Origin: Saccharibacillus brassicae
GTDB taxonomy: Bacteria > Bacillota > Bacilli > Paenibacillales > Paenibacillaceae
DNA: 64,000 bases
Reading direction: 5' to 3'
NCBI RefSeq assembly: GCF_006542275.1
Contig: NZ_CP041217.1
Span: 5,210,501-5,274,500, forward strand
Shown here: positions 7,296-16,701 of the stretch, piece by piece
How the letters are laid out: each line of letters begins with the position of its first letter
How positions within the stretch are numbered: position 1 is the first letter of the stretch
Position numbers and translations under genes: made by a program
The notes under the pieces: generated by a model
Told to the model about the DNA's origin: nothing
The model's input: the letters and a program-made list of their open reading frames with translations, nothing else
Databases searched by the model: none

Positions 7296-10200
7296 GGTCG
7301 CCTCCCTTTTTGGATTGCAGCCAGCCTTCGACCGCCCTAATCGGCGGTGCGGCCAGAAATGCGTTCCCGTTCGACGGTTGGAGCGGCTGCGTCTCGATCC
7401 AGTCTTCGGCCTCGCCGGGCGTGATCAACGCCCATTCCCGGTCCGGCAGCCGGGTCAGCGGCAGCAGCGGACGGCCTTCGCCAAGCAGCAGCGGACCCGT
7501 GTACAGCATCACGTAGAGGCGATTCAGCGCGGACTCGATCCGCTCCTGCGGAATGCGCTGCTCCGAGACCGGCAGTATGCCGCTGATCAGGCGTATCGAA
7601 GATAGCGGGTCCAGGATCAGCGAGACGGTCGTGCCTTCCGCTCGTTCGTCCGCCGGAATATCGATCCGGCGATTGCGGCGGAAATAACCGGAAGCTTCAT
7701 TCTCCGGTGTATGCTCTTGTACGTTCTCCGGCGCATACGCGCTGTTGAACTGCCTGTAGCCGTGCTGCGCCGAATCGCCGCTTTGCACGAAAAAGCCGAT
7801 CGTGCCGTCTTCGGTATGCCGCTGTTCCCCGATCCAGAGCGGCATCTCGAACGCCCGGATCGAGATATCGGGAATCGGCGGAACCGGCTTGTTGTTCGGT
7901 TCCAACTGCTTGTACGCCGCAGGCGGGCCGGCCTGTACGAGCCGTATGCGTGCCCGGGCGAGCACCAGCGGCCGGCCGACGAACAGGCTCAGGCCGCCGG
8001 GCGCCGCCGATGAAGGGCGGTCGACGTCCCACAGCGCCGAATCGACCGTCCGCAGAAACGGAGTCAGCACGTCTTCGCCTAACTCGCGGCTGCGGCGCAG
8101 CATCTCGCCGAGAAATCCCTGCATCTCCGCATTCATCGCAGCCGGCAGTTCACCCGGCAGGCCCGCCGCGGCCGGAGCCGCCGGCCTGCCGGGGGCGTCC
8201 CGCCACTGCACGCCGTTCCCGTCGAATGCGGTCGCGATCAAATAGCCGAGCATGGACCCCCGCTCGTCGTAGATCATCAGCGTCTGGTCCGCGTGATTGG
8301 GCATCAACCAGCCGCACACCGGCGAATCCGCGAGGTCGAAATCGCAAATCTCCGCGCTCCTCGCCTGAATCCAGTCGAACGCGAGCCGGCTCGGCTGGAT
8401 AAACCGCGGCGGAAGCATCACATACTGTCCGAGCACGTCCGCCGAGTCCCGCAGATCTTCGGCCCGTGCGCATTCGCCGCAGTCGATCTCCTGAAACTGT
8501 CCGAACGTATCGATCAGCCGGAGCTGGTCGAACTTGAAGAAGCCGCCGCGCAAAGGCGAGAAAAAAGTATCGAAGCGCGGCTGCTCCACCGCATAGCCGG
8601 TCAGCGCGTTCGCCACGTCGTCCGCCAGTTCGGCGCTTCCGGCAGGCGGAACCATCACCGGGAAGCACAGCGACAGCAGGCTCATCAGGAACGCTTCGTT
8701 GAATCCGTCGAGCGCCTGCGACAAGTAATCCGCTTGGTGAAGCGTGCCCAGACTCCCCGGCAGATCGTCCCCGAGCGTCTTGGCGGCCATCGCCTGCAGC
8801 TGCCGCGAGATATGCGGCGTCAGGAAGATACGGCCGCTAAGGGCTACCGGATTGCCGGTATCGACCGGAGGACCGCTGAACACATAGTCCGACTCGCCGA
8901 ACGTCCAGTGGTCCAGCGCCGGCCGGCTGCCGATCAATGCTGAGTCCGGGTAATACAAGCCGCGCCAGCAGAGCAGGACCGGATTCCACGGCGGCGTCCA
9001 GACAGCGGCGAAGATTGCACTGGGCAGCCGTTCTTCCGGGTCGACCGGCTTCGCCGTAAGCTCGCGCTGCATGCGGCGCACCTGCGCTTTGACCTGAGCG
9101 CGTTCTTCCGGTGAAAAAGGCGTCAGCCCGAGCTGCTGGGCAATCCGCGTAACGATTCGGTCGGCGCTGCCCGGGCAGAGCAGCGCTCCTTCCAGCAGCA
9201 GCCGCGGATACTCGCCCTGCACCATCGCGATAGGCAGCAGCGCCGCGGCCTGGATGATGGGCGCGTAAGCCTGCCCTCTTACCGTAATCTCGAAGCGCAG
9301 CGCGCTGATCGTCTCCCGCAGCGTCCGGCACGGCAGCGCCGCCTGCCCGCCTTCCGGCGACTGCGAATCGAACAGCGGCCCGCGGCCGGCGCCCGACAGC
9401 AGCAGTACGGGCGGATTCGGCACGTAATACCGGCTGCCGGAAGCCTGCTTCAATTCGTACGCGCCCTGCACGGCAGCCGCCAGCTGTCGCTCAAGCAGCC
9501 GCAAATGCTCCTCCGCCTGTTCGAGCGCGATCTCGGCATTGTCCAGCTCAAGGATGCGTTGATAGAGCTGCTCCCGGTACGCCGTCATCCATTTTCGGAT
9601 CGCGGGCTTTTCGTTTGGATTTTTGTTTTGCGCTTTGATCATGTATTTGCACCATAGATCGTAGATTGACGACCGCTTGGCGTCCGCGTCGAACGACAAC
9701 CGATACCTCTCGTCGATGCCGCGCTGCAAATTGCGGTATACCATCCGGTCGGTCGGCGACAGATCGGACCGGTCGGATTCGTCCGACTCCGGACGGTCGG
9801 GCTGAAGCCTGTACGCCTTCTGTTCGGCATGGACGACGAAGCGCCGGTCGTGCTGCGCGTAGTCCGCTTGGTAGATGCCGTTGAGGTTGAGCAGCTTGTG
9901 GCTCTGATCGTGCAGCAGCACGCTCATCAGGCGCTCGCCGGATCGTTCGTGCTGGCCGTGCAGCGCCGCGACTGCTTCGGCGGACGTATTGCCTACCGCA
10001 AGCTTGGGCATCGGCAGATTGCGAATCGTCGGACCGTTATAATCGGTCCGGTCGTCGATCCAGCGCAGATCGCTCAGCATGCCGTGCAGCACCGGCGACG
10101 CCGGATAGACAAGCGCTTCCGGCGGCTGCCAGCCGTAACGTTCGCGGCACTCTTCCGCCGAACGCAGCAGCGCCCGGCCGTCCCGGTACATCCCGCGGAC

Positions 10201-10845
10201 GACGTATCCGATCGATACGTGTTCCAGGCGACTGCCGGTCTCGTCCGTCAGGTCGTCGTAGAAGCCTAACACGTTCACGTGATACGGATACATCGCCGAA
10301 AAGGCCGGGTTGCCCGGACCGAGCGCGGTCAGCGAAGATAATCGTCCGGCCGGCTCGGCGACCGTCGCTTCGTGCGGGTACGACCGGCCGAGAATGCGGT
10401 AAAGTCTCCGGGGATCTTCCGGTCTGGGATAAGTCAAACTGTCCGCGTTATGAAGACTCAGGTCCGCGCCTTCTTCGAGCGCGTCGCTCTCCACGATCCA
10501 ATGCCGGGCCAGCAGCAGATCCGGCTGCGCTTCGGTCGACCACAGCCGGGTTACGATCCACCGCTCCGGCACGTTCGGGTATTCCGGTTCGGTCTCTTCG
10601 CGTGCCTGGAAGCCTTGTCTCAACCCTTCCGGGAGACTCCAGTTCAGATGCACGCCGGGCTTCTGCCTCGTCTGCGTGCCCATAAGATCGGACGGTACGG
10701 CGCTGCCCAGCAGGTCGAGGCTCAAGCGGGAAAAGTCGTCCGGAATATTCGCGAATACCGTCGGCTTGGGACTTGCTCCGACCGGCATCGCTTCGAGCCG
10801 GATCGGCACGCAGATCCGGTTCGCTTCAAGCTCGCTTTGCGTCAT
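7273..10845 (-). CDS. Giant uncharacterised protein, 1190 aa (operon gene 7)
   Basis: A 1190-aa protein with no signal peptide or transmembrane helices. It opens with VPIRLEAMPVGASPK and then TRQKPGVHLNWSLPEGLRQG...YPNVPERWIVTRL. That 'GVHLxWxLP / xxPxRWxVxR' signature recurs in large hypothetical proteins of environmental bacteria, as far as I recall, but I know of no assigned function. A central helical stretch (~400-470, NAEIALEQAEEHLRLLERQLAAAV) resembles a coiled coil. The region around 610-690 (IFAAVWTPPWNPVLLCWRGLYYPD; WTFGESDYVFSGPPV) is Trp-rich. The C-terminal third contains VSLILDPLSSIRLISGILPV. RBS GAGGGAGG precedes ATG; the previous gene's stop is 12 bp away. Size and architecture suggest a structural or scaffold component rather than an enzyme; this is inference. 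Confidence 0.72.
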   Translation of the reverse strand: MTQSELEANRICVPIRLEAMPVGASPKPTVFANIPDDFSRLSLDLLGSAVPSDLMGTQTRQKPGVHLNWSLPEGLRQGFQAREETEPEYPNVPERWIVTRLWSTEAQPDLLLARHWIVESDALEEGADLSLHNADSLTYPRPEDPRRLYRILGRSYPHEATVAEPAGRLSSLTALGPGNPAFSAMYPYHVNVLGFYDDLTDETGSRLEHVSIGYVVRGMYRDGRALLRSAEECRERYGWQPPEALVYPASPVLHGMLSDLRWIDDRTDYNGPTIRNLPMPKLAVGNTSAEAVAALHGQHERSGERLMSVLLHDQSHKLLNLNGIYQADYAQHDRRFVVHAEQKAYRLQPDRPESDESDRSDLSPTDRMVYRNLQRGIDERYRLSFDADAKRSSIYDLWCKYMIKAQNKNPNEKPAIRKWMTAYREQLYQRILELDNAEIALEQAEEHLRLLERQLAAAVQGAYELKQASGSRYYVPNPPVLLLSGAGRGPLFDSQSPEGGQAALPCRTLRETISALRFEITVRGQAYAPIIQAAALLPIAMVQGEYPRLLLEGALLCPGSADRIVTRIAQQLGLTPFSPEERAQVKAQVRRMQRELTAKPVDPEERLPSAIFAAVWTPPWNPVLLCWRGLYYPDSALIGSRPALDHWTFGESDYVFSGPPVDTGNPVALSGRIFLTPHISRQLQAMAAKTLGDDLPGSLGTLHQADYLSQALDGFNEAFLMSLLSLCFPVMVPPAGSAELADDVANALTGYAVEQPRFDTFFSPLRGGFFKFDQLRLIDTFGQFQEIDCGECARAEDLRDSADVLGQYVMLPPRFIQPSRLAFDWIQARSAEICDFDLADSPVCGWLMPNHADQTLMIYDERGSMLGYLIATAFDGNGVQWRDAPGRPAAPAAAGLPGELPAAMNAEMQGFLGEMLRRSRELGEDVLTPFLRTVDSALWDVDRPSSAAPGGLSLFVGRPLVLARARIRLVQAGPPAAYKQLEPNNKPVPPIPDISIRAFEMPLWIGEQRHTEDGTIGFFVQSGDSAQHGYRQFNSAYAPENVQEHTPENEASGYFRRNRRIDIPADERAEGTTVSLILDPLSSIRLISGILPVSEQRIPQERIESALNRLYVMLYTGPLLLGEGRPLLPLTRLPDREWALITPGEAEDWIETQPLQPSNGNAFLAAPPIRAVEGWLQSKKGGDHESKPSS

Positions 10846-10857
10846 GGCGTCCTCCCT

Positions 10858-12795
10858 CTACAGGTTCCACAGGTATTCGATCCCGACCGCGAGCTTGGCG
10901 TCCCTGCCGGTGTCGATCGCAACGTTCCGATAGCCTTCTTCGGATTCCGAACCGACTTCGAGCGTGACCTGAATACCGAGTCTCATCTTCGCGAGGCTGG
11001 CGCTGAAATCCGACGCGACCAGGCGGTTTTTCCATTCTTCGACAGCGGTGAGCTGCAGAAGCCCGGTATCGGGGTCCGGCTTGAAGCTGACGAACTTGGA
11101 GTTGTTGCAGTACCGCAGCGCGGACCCGGACGGCGGCGTCAGCGTAAGCTGCAGATCGCTGTAGTCCAGCAGCTTGAAGCCGTCGGCCAGCTTCATTCGC
11201 AGTTCGATCGGCGCGTACAGATCGAGCCGCCTGACGCTGTCCTGGTCGATGTACATCGCGTTCAGCGGATAATTGTAATCCGCGGTCTCGCTGGGCGTGC
11301 CGTTCACGATCTGGATCGCGGGCCGGCCGGTGCGGCTGACCGGATGAATGCGGTCGAGCTGCGCAAGCACGGACGAATTGCCCCGCACCGCGTAGTCTTG
11401 GACAAACGTTTTTTGCTGCCGCCCCTTCTCGGTGCTCCACACGAAGACGAGCCGGGCCGTCAGCTGCTGATCGTCGTCCGGAATGCTCAGGCGCATTTTT
11501 TCGGCGATCGATTTGACGCTTTTATACGTGTAAGTCTGCGATTTGATCTGCTCCTGCGTGTTCGTGTCGATCACCGTCGCGATCAGGGCGAGCGAATCCA
11601 GCTTGGCGGGCAGAGCGGCGGCAAAGGACAATTCGTAATCGTCTCCGGCAAAATTGGGAGGGGACACCGCGATGTTCCATCCGCCGGCCCCGTTTTGATT
11701 CTCGCTTTGCATGTCTTCTGCCCCCTTCAATTTGCCGAGCACCGTATCCCGGACGTCCTGAATCATGAGCAGAAAATCGAAATAACCCTGCTGATCCGGC
11801 TTCAAAGCCGAATCCAGATCCACGATCGACTGCCGCACGGCGTTTTCGTCGTAGCCGTACGTCACGCCCGTCGCTTCGTTCCAATGCTTTTGCAGATCGG
11901 CATAGCTCCCGGCGTCCGTATTCCATCCTTGAATCAGCGACGGCAGCACATTGTCGCGCCAATCCGTATCGGACGGAGACTGACCCCTGAACTGGCACAA
12001 GAACCCGTAGAGCGCTTTGGCCGTTTTGGCAAAATAGTCGTTGCTGAGCCGGGTATGGCTGTTCATCAACGTGTTATTTTTCAGAATAAACTGGATATTG
12101 TAATCTTCGCATACGCGGCCCGTTCTGAAATGGCCTACTTTCGGATACGTTTGGTCCTTAGCCAGCTTATACCGATCCGTAATGTCGGCGAACGTCCGGC
12201 TGTCTTTCACTTCCACGATCGTCCAGTCGTTCACATCGCCTGCGTAGCCGTTGAACGGCACGTAAGCGAAGCTGTTCGAGACGATATGCAGCAGCACGCC
12301 CAGACGCCGGAGCGCCTGCGTCGAATCGGGATCGCTGACCGGCCGATACCGCTTCGCCGCGGCGCGAAACAGCCGGGCAAAAGCTTCGCTGCTCTGCAGC
12401 GTCTGGATCGGATGGACCCGGTAGTCCGTATTGTCCTCTTCCCCGTCGTCCGTGAGCGCGGAATCGGTAAAATAGTCGAACGGAATCAGCCGCTCTTTTT
12501 GATTGTGCACGTTTGTGAGCTCCGCTTTCCAGGCGTCCGTGTCGCTTTCCGCGTCGATCGCGGACAGCAGCAGCGGAACCTTGCACATATCGGGTCCTTT
12601 GGACGGTTCGTTTTGGTACAGATGGCGCTGCTTGATCGCTTCGGACAACCGGTCTTTTTTGAGATACACGGGTACGTCCTGATTATTGTCGGCAATAAAC
12701 TGGCAGGCGGCCGCGATCGACTGCGCTTCCGGATCGGTGTAGCCCGAGCGGGACGCGATATATTTGACCGTAAAGTACAGGAAATTAATGTTCAT
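10858..12795 (-). CDS. DUF6765-like protein with degenerate putative metal site (operon gene 6)
   Basis: 645 aa. The first ~190 residues start MNINFLYFTVKYIASRSGYT then DPEAQSIAAACQFIADNNQ and reach LLHIVSNSFAYVPFNGYAGD. This resembles the DUF6765 group, in which the corresponding segment reads roughly LHxxADTxxHxGFxG and looks like a zinc-dependent phospholipase-type fold. Here the expected Asp and second His appear as Asn and Tyr (about residues 174 and 178), so any catalytic metal site looks degraded. The C-terminal ~300 residues are beta-rich with no match I know. ATG is preceded by AAAGGAG and overlaps the previous gene by 11 bp. Family assignment is from memory of the pattern and needs a profile search. 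Confidence 0.65.
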   Translation of the reverse strand: MNINFLYFTVKYIASRSGYTDPEAQSIAAACQFIADNNQDVPVYLKKDRLSEAIKQRHLYQNEPSKGPDMCKVPLLLSAIDAESDTDAWKAELTNVHNQKERLIPFDYFTDSALTDDGEEDNTDYRVHPIQTLQSSEAFARLFRAAAKRYRPVSDPDSTQALRRLGVLLHIVSNSFAYVPFNGYAGDVNDWTIVEVKDSRTFADITDRYKLAKDQTYPKVGHFRTGRVCEDYNIQFILKNNTLMNSHTRLSNDYFAKTAKALYGFLCQFRGQSPSDTDWRDNVLPSLIQGWNTDAGSYADLQKHWNEATGVTYGYDENAVRQSIVDLDSALKPDQQGYFDFLLMIQDVRDTVLGKLKGAEDMQSENQNGAGGWNIAVSPPNFAGDDYELSFAAALPAKLDSLALIATVIDTNTQEQIKSQTYTYKSVKSIAEKMRLSIPDDDQQLTARLVFVWSTEKGRQQKTFVQDYAVRGNSSVLAQLDRIHPVSRTGRPAIQIVNGTPSETADYNYPLNAMYIDQDSVRRLDLYAPIELRMKLADGFKLLDYSDLQLTLTPPSGSALRYCNNSKFVSFKPDPDTGLLQLTAVEEWKNRLVASDFSASLAKMRLGIQVTLEVGSESEEGYRNVAIDTGRDAKLAVGIEYLWNL

Positions 12796-14410
12796 GGATG
12801 TCCAGCTCCTTTGTACGGTTTTGCAGCATCGAGTCGCCCATCAGGAAGCCGCTGCCAATCATCACCGTCTCGGTATCGAATTCAAAATTGTAGACCGTAT
12901 CGCCGTAATCCGACCAGCCCGTCTTCGTGACCGTTTGCAGTCCGTCGACCGTATGGAGCCGCATGCCGGGGATGACTTCAATCGCGCGCAGCAGGCCATG
13001 CTCGGTGCACATGATATGATCGGGCGTCACTCGCACACTGTAGGAGTCCGTGGACAGCCGATACAGTTTGGCTTCGGGTCCCGTCAGCACTTTGCGGACC
13101 GTAACCGCTGCGTCGTTCATGTCGCGCACGTCATCTCCGATCCGAACCTCGTCCGCCCGCTTGAACGTGCCGTCGGCCATCGCGATCTTCGTCTCGCGGG
13201 CGACGCAGCCCCATTGAATAAAAATTTTGGCCGATTGGATATTGAGCGGGTCGTAGTCTTTGCCGTCGCTTTTGACCGAGATGCCGACCGGCAGATCGTA
13301 CGGACCGGACATAAGAACGGCGAACGAGGAATAGAAGTCCACGTCCGTGTACGCTTGGTAGCCGACCTTGGAGAAATCCAAAATATTGTTCCACGATTGG
13401 GGAAACGTGAACGTCATGCGGATACACCGGTTCTGGTCGTCGAACGCGTCCTTGTGCTGAATGATCGCATCGGGGTCGCCGTAAAAATTGACCGTGCCGT
13501 TGATCATGTTTTTCAGCCACATGCGATAGCCGTACGATTCGTCCATGCCTTTGATCCACCATTTGTCTGCCGCTTCGACCGTGACCGAGAACGGAACGCG
13601 GACCAAAATTCTCGTATGGTCTCCGTCCACAAAAGGCTGGTCGTCGTTCGTGTAATCGTAATCGGGAATAGAACCTTCGCGGATATAGGAGATTTTGACT
13701 TCCTTGTGGTTGGGGTCGTTCAGATGGTCCGGTCGGATCACGGGGTCGTTCAGCGTGAACGATTTGATGATATTCGTATTGCCCTGCAGGGTAAATCCCG
13801 TGTTTTTGGTCACGTACGCATTCAAACGGGGCGCTGCGACCTCGTCTCTTGCGCTCGCGCTGGCGGAACAATAAAACGTACTGTGAATCATGAACTGTCG
13901 GGGCGTATCTTCGAGGTAATTGGGATAATCGGCCTGGATCTTGCCGTTATACTGGCGGGAATGTTCGACTTCGTCCGCCGTCGTGTGCAGCAGCTCCCCG
14001 CTCGTCACGTCGTACAGATAGGAGACGACGCTGATCCGATCTTTCCGTTCGATGTAGTCGGCCGTAATCTCCGCAAGCGTCAACCCTTTCGGATCGGCGC
14101 CTGCCGTCCATCCGGAAGCCGTCTGCGCCGCCGGCTGGAACAGCAGATTCTGGATCGCCATCTTGTCGTCCGGGCCTTCGTGGAAGCCGTACTCCGACAG
14201 CTTGGATGCTCGCAGCAGCGGAGTGGTACGAAGTTCCTGAAGCACCGGCAGGAGATGAGCATGCTTCTGTTCGAACGATTCGAGGCCGCCGATCTGTTCC
14301 AGGAAAAAATGGTAGTGCTCGTCGTCGGAAAAATCCAGCTCCAGCATGCCCGTCTTCGGATCGATTTGATTCAGTACCTTGTTGTGCAGTTCCGGTAAAA
14401 ATCCATACAT
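12785..14410 (-). CDS. Uncharacterised protein ending in an intein-like Hint domain (operon gene 5)
   Basis: 541 aa. Residues 1-400 are unrecognised and mixed alpha/beta. From C402 the sequence is a Hint (hedgehog/intein) domain: block A WGCVARETKIAMADGTFKRA followed by VRIGDDV, block B VRVTPDHIM with T462-x2-H465, and the terminal block YNFEFDTETVMIGSGFLMGD ending MLQN at N531. That matches the 'YNLEVxxxHTYxxxxLLVHN' close of bacterial intein-like domains. Only ten residues follow N531, so there is almost no C-extein. Hint domains catalyse N-S acyl shift and self-cleavage. Cys1, the TxxH motif and the final Asn are all present, so cleavage releasing the 401-residue N-part is plausible. RBS GAGGGGAAG before ATG. 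Confidence 0.78.
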   Translation of the reverse strand: MYGFLPELHNKVLNQIDPKTGMLELDFSDDEHYHFFLEQIGGLESFEQKHAHLLPVLQELRTTPLLRASKLSEYGFHEGPDDKMAIQNLLFQPAAQTASGWTAGADPKGLTLAEITADYIERKDRISVVSYLYDVTSGELLHTTADEVEHSRQYNGKIQADYPNYLEDTPRQFMIHSTFYCSASASARDEVAAPRLNAYVTKNTGFTLQGNTNIIKSFTLNDPVIRPDHLNDPNHKEVKISYIREGSIPDYDYTNDDQPFVDGDHTRILVRVPFSVTVEAADKWWIKGMDESYGYRMWLKNMINGTVNFYGDPDAIIQHKDAFDDQNRCIRMTFTFPQSWNNILDFSKVGYQAYTDVDFYSSFAVLMSGPYDLPVGISVKSDGKDYDPLNIQSAKIFIQWGCVARETKIAMADGTFKRADEVRIGDDVRDMNDAAVTVRKVLTGPEAKLYRLSTDSYSVRVTPDHIMCTEHGLLRAIEVIPGMRLHTVDGLQTVTKTGWSDYGDTVYNFEFDTETVMIGSGFLMGDSMLQNRTKELDIHEH

Positions 14411-14470
14411 CGCGATTCTTCCCCTCTCTCCATGTGAGCCTGTGATGAAGCCTGGCGCCGAGTCTGTCGG

Positions 14471-15328
14471 TCAGTCCGCAGCATCTCTGCGGACGACCCG
14501 GCCGATATAAGGCGTCTTGATCATTTGCAGCGCGAACTCGGCCGAAGTTACGGGCACCCGGAAAAAGCGCTCGATATTTTGGGCGGTCGCGCAAATGTCG
14601 AGCGTGCGCAGCTTGGCGTCCTGCACGACCACGTCAACCGTGTCGCTCTCTTCCAGCAGCGCGCCGGTCTCAAAGCTTCGGAGCCGCTTGCGGTAATGTC
14701 CGTCGATCGCCTGGAAACCGAAGAAAAAGCTTTCCGGCGGCTGGGCGATGTCCAGCGTATGCGGCACGCCGTCGAACAGCCCGATCAGCACGTCGTCGGA
14801 CAGCTGCTCGATGCGGAGCGCCTTCAGCGGTTCGCCGGCTGCGGAACGTGCCTGAAATTCCAGGCCCCGCCAGCCGCGTACCAACGGCGAGCGCAGCAGG
14901 AAGCCGAAAACCGTCGTCACCCCTTCTGCCAATTCCTCCGGCGCGACCGCTTTTTTCTGAAGGCGCGGGCGGACCGTTTTGACCTGTTTGCCGATCTGCG
15001 CAAACACCGCGTCGATCAGCTGCCGATCGTGGTCCAGGTCGAGCGAAGCTTGTCGCCCCGGGCTGCACGCTCCGTCGACCAAAGCCTGCTGCCAGTTGGG
15101 ATTGACGTAGAACAGTCGAATCGCATTGGCGGGCAGCAGGGCTTCGGACGGAACCAAATAATGAAACGGCACGTCGACCAGCAGACATAGCTCGCTCAGC
15201 CAGGTGATCAGTTCGCCGCCTTGGCTGTCCGGGTCTTGAGGCAGCTCTTTGGCCAACGTGCCGAAGACGCGGCCGACCTGCGCGCGAAGATCAGGCGCCG
15301 AACGTTCCCACTCAGTCCGCAGGTTCAT
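14471..15328 (-). CDS. Uncharacterised protein (operon gene 4)
   Basis: 285 aa, not recognised. It starts MNLRTEWERSAPDLRAQVGR and has an acidic/helical N-terminus. A central segment (LRSPLVRGWRGLEFQARSAAGEPL) is followed by DVLIGLFDGVPHTLDIAQPPESFFFGFQA. The C-terminal end (VPVTSAEFALQMIKTPYIGR) is short and basic. No signal peptide, membrane segment or catalytic motif is apparent. GGGGAGGG sits 8 nt before ATG and the gene overlaps the stop of the upstream gene by 17 bp. A 60-bp gap separates it from the Hint gene, the largest spacing within this operon. Confidence 0.65.
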   Translation of the reverse strand: MNLRTEWERSAPDLRAQVGRVFGTLAKELPQDPDSQGGELITWLSELCLLVDVPFHYLVPSEALLPANAIRLFYVNPNWQQALVDGACSPGRQASLDLDHDRQLIDAVFAQIGKQVKTVRPRLQKKAVAPEELAEGVTTVFGFLLRSPLVRGWRGLEFQARSAAGEPLKALRIEQLSDDVLIGLFDGVPHTLDIAQPPESFFFGFQAIDGHYRKRLRSFETGALLEESDTVDVVVQDAKLRTLDICATAQNIERFFRVPVTSAEFALQMIKTPYIGRVVRRDAAD

Positions 15329-16667
15329 CGTCGATGCCCTCCCCGAGCAGGGAGCGATACCGCTCGTTCAGCTGCTGCCGCAGCCGCTCCCGGCCGCTGT
15401 CCGAACCTCCGGTTCGCCGATCGCGGCCTGCCGCAAGGACGAATTCATGTCCGATCGAATCGTCGCCCGGTCCCGGCGCAAGCGTCGCTTCGTCCGAAGG
15501 CGCCGACAGATGCGCGCCGAGCAGCCCGCGGTACACCGCGCTGCGGGCCGCCCGCACGTTGCTCTGCCGCCAGGCGTACAAGCGCTGCGCATACGATTGA
15601 TCCGCCAGCGCCATCGACCTGCCAACCTGCCACGCGCCGGCAAAGCGGATATCCATCATGCCGATCTCCGGGTCGTAACGCAGCCATTGATCGGCGAAGC
15701 GCGCGCAGATCAACGGCTCTTTTGGTTCGGCGTAAGGAATAAGCGGCGGCTGGTACCAGGAGACGGTTCGGCTGCCGTCGCGCACCTGATGATTCATTGG
15801 CATATAGCCGAGGTCGGACAGTTGGCGCACCGTCTCGTTGGCGCCGGAGTAAGGCGTCGCCAGCATCGCGGCATCCAGCGAAGCGAACGCGGACGCGAAA
15901 TCGAACGGCGATTTGGCTATCGAGAACGTCCAGCTCGCCAGCACGATCATGCGCACTTCCCGGCAGCCGTCCAGCGCCTGCCGTCTGCCTTGTTCGTTTT
16001 CCAGGCACGCTTCGTAGCCTTCGAGCGAGACGAGGCAGGCGGTGTGGCGAACCGCCCGATCGCCTGCGGGTTCAAGCCCGAAGCGGTTCGTCACGATCGT
16101 CGCGAACCACTCGTCCTGCACGGAAGCGTCCGTCACTTTGGGGTCCAGGCTCACGCCTTTGCCGTGCGCCAGCAGCGCCAGCGCTTCCGCATACGGAAGC
16201 ACGCCGGCCGCAAGCTTCGCGTCCAACTGCACATAGCTGCACGGCGCGTCCGGCTTCTCGTACGCTTCGCGCACAAGAGCCGGGACGAAAGTTCCGGCTT
16301 CGGGCTTGAGCGCCTGCTCGCATGTGCTCTCGGTCAAGGTGAAGCTCTCCGTCTCGTCGAACACGAGCAGCGCCAGCCAGGGCATGGATGGCAGCCGGCT
16401 AATCAGCTGTCTCTCCCACGGCAGCGTGCGGCGGTTCAGCACGATATGCGGCAGGCATTCCGTATAGCTGCCGACCGCTTCGCGAGGCGGGTAGACGGAA
16501 TAGACCTGATCGGGCGGCAGGCTGAACCGCTCGGTCGCGACCGTAAATTCCGTGAACGCGTCCGTTAAGGTAGCGGTCAGGTCGGTGACCGCTTGGACTT
16601 CGATCCCGTACGTGCCCGCTGTCAGAGCCGGTTCGCACCGTTGGGCCAAACGAATCGATTTTCCCAT
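15312..16667 (-). CDS. Uncharacterised protein (operon gene 3)
   Basis: 451 aa from the ATG at 16667, which has GAGAGG upstream; the frame also allows an ATG at 16721 that would overlap the previous gene. Not recognised. Segments such as ERFSLPPDQVYSVYPPREAV, PHIVLNRRTLPWERQ, PWLALLVFDETESFTL and AVRHTACLVSLEGYEACL are strongly patterned. They look like a structured beta-rich protein that is conserved rather than random. No signal peptide or membrane helix. The product ends EGIDDEPAD and its stop overlaps the next gene. Confidence 0.65.
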   Translation of the reverse strand: MGKSIRLAQRCEPALTAGTYGIEVQAVTDLTATLTDAFTEFTVATERFSLPPDQVYSVYPPREAVGSYTECLPHIVLNRRTLPWERQLISRLPSMPWLALLVFDETESFTLTESTCEQALKPEAGTFVPALVREAYEKPDAPCSYVQLDAKLAAGVLPYAEALALLAHGKGVSLDPKVTDASVQDEWFATIVTNRFGLEPAGDRAVRHTACLVSLEGYEACLENEQGRRQALDGCREVRMIVLASWTFSIAKSPFDFASAFASLDAAMLATPYSGANETVRQLSDLGYMPMNHQVRDGSRTVSWYQPPLIPYAEPKEPLICARFADQWLRYDPEIGMMDIRFAGAWQVGRSMALADQSYAQRLYAWRQSNVRAARSAVYRGLLGAHLSAPSDEATLAPGPGDDSIGHEFVLAAGRDRRTGGSDSGRERLRQQLNERYRSLLGEGIDDEPAD

Positions 16668-16701
16668 ATCGTCTTCTCGCCTCTCTTTCGGGGTAACCGG
16701 A

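Noticed and set aside
10372-12930. Plus-strand open frame of 852 codons opposite operon genes 6 and 7
   Set aside because: Arg-rich low-information translation with no ribosome binding site. The minus-strand genes have coupled starts and strong ribosome binding sites.
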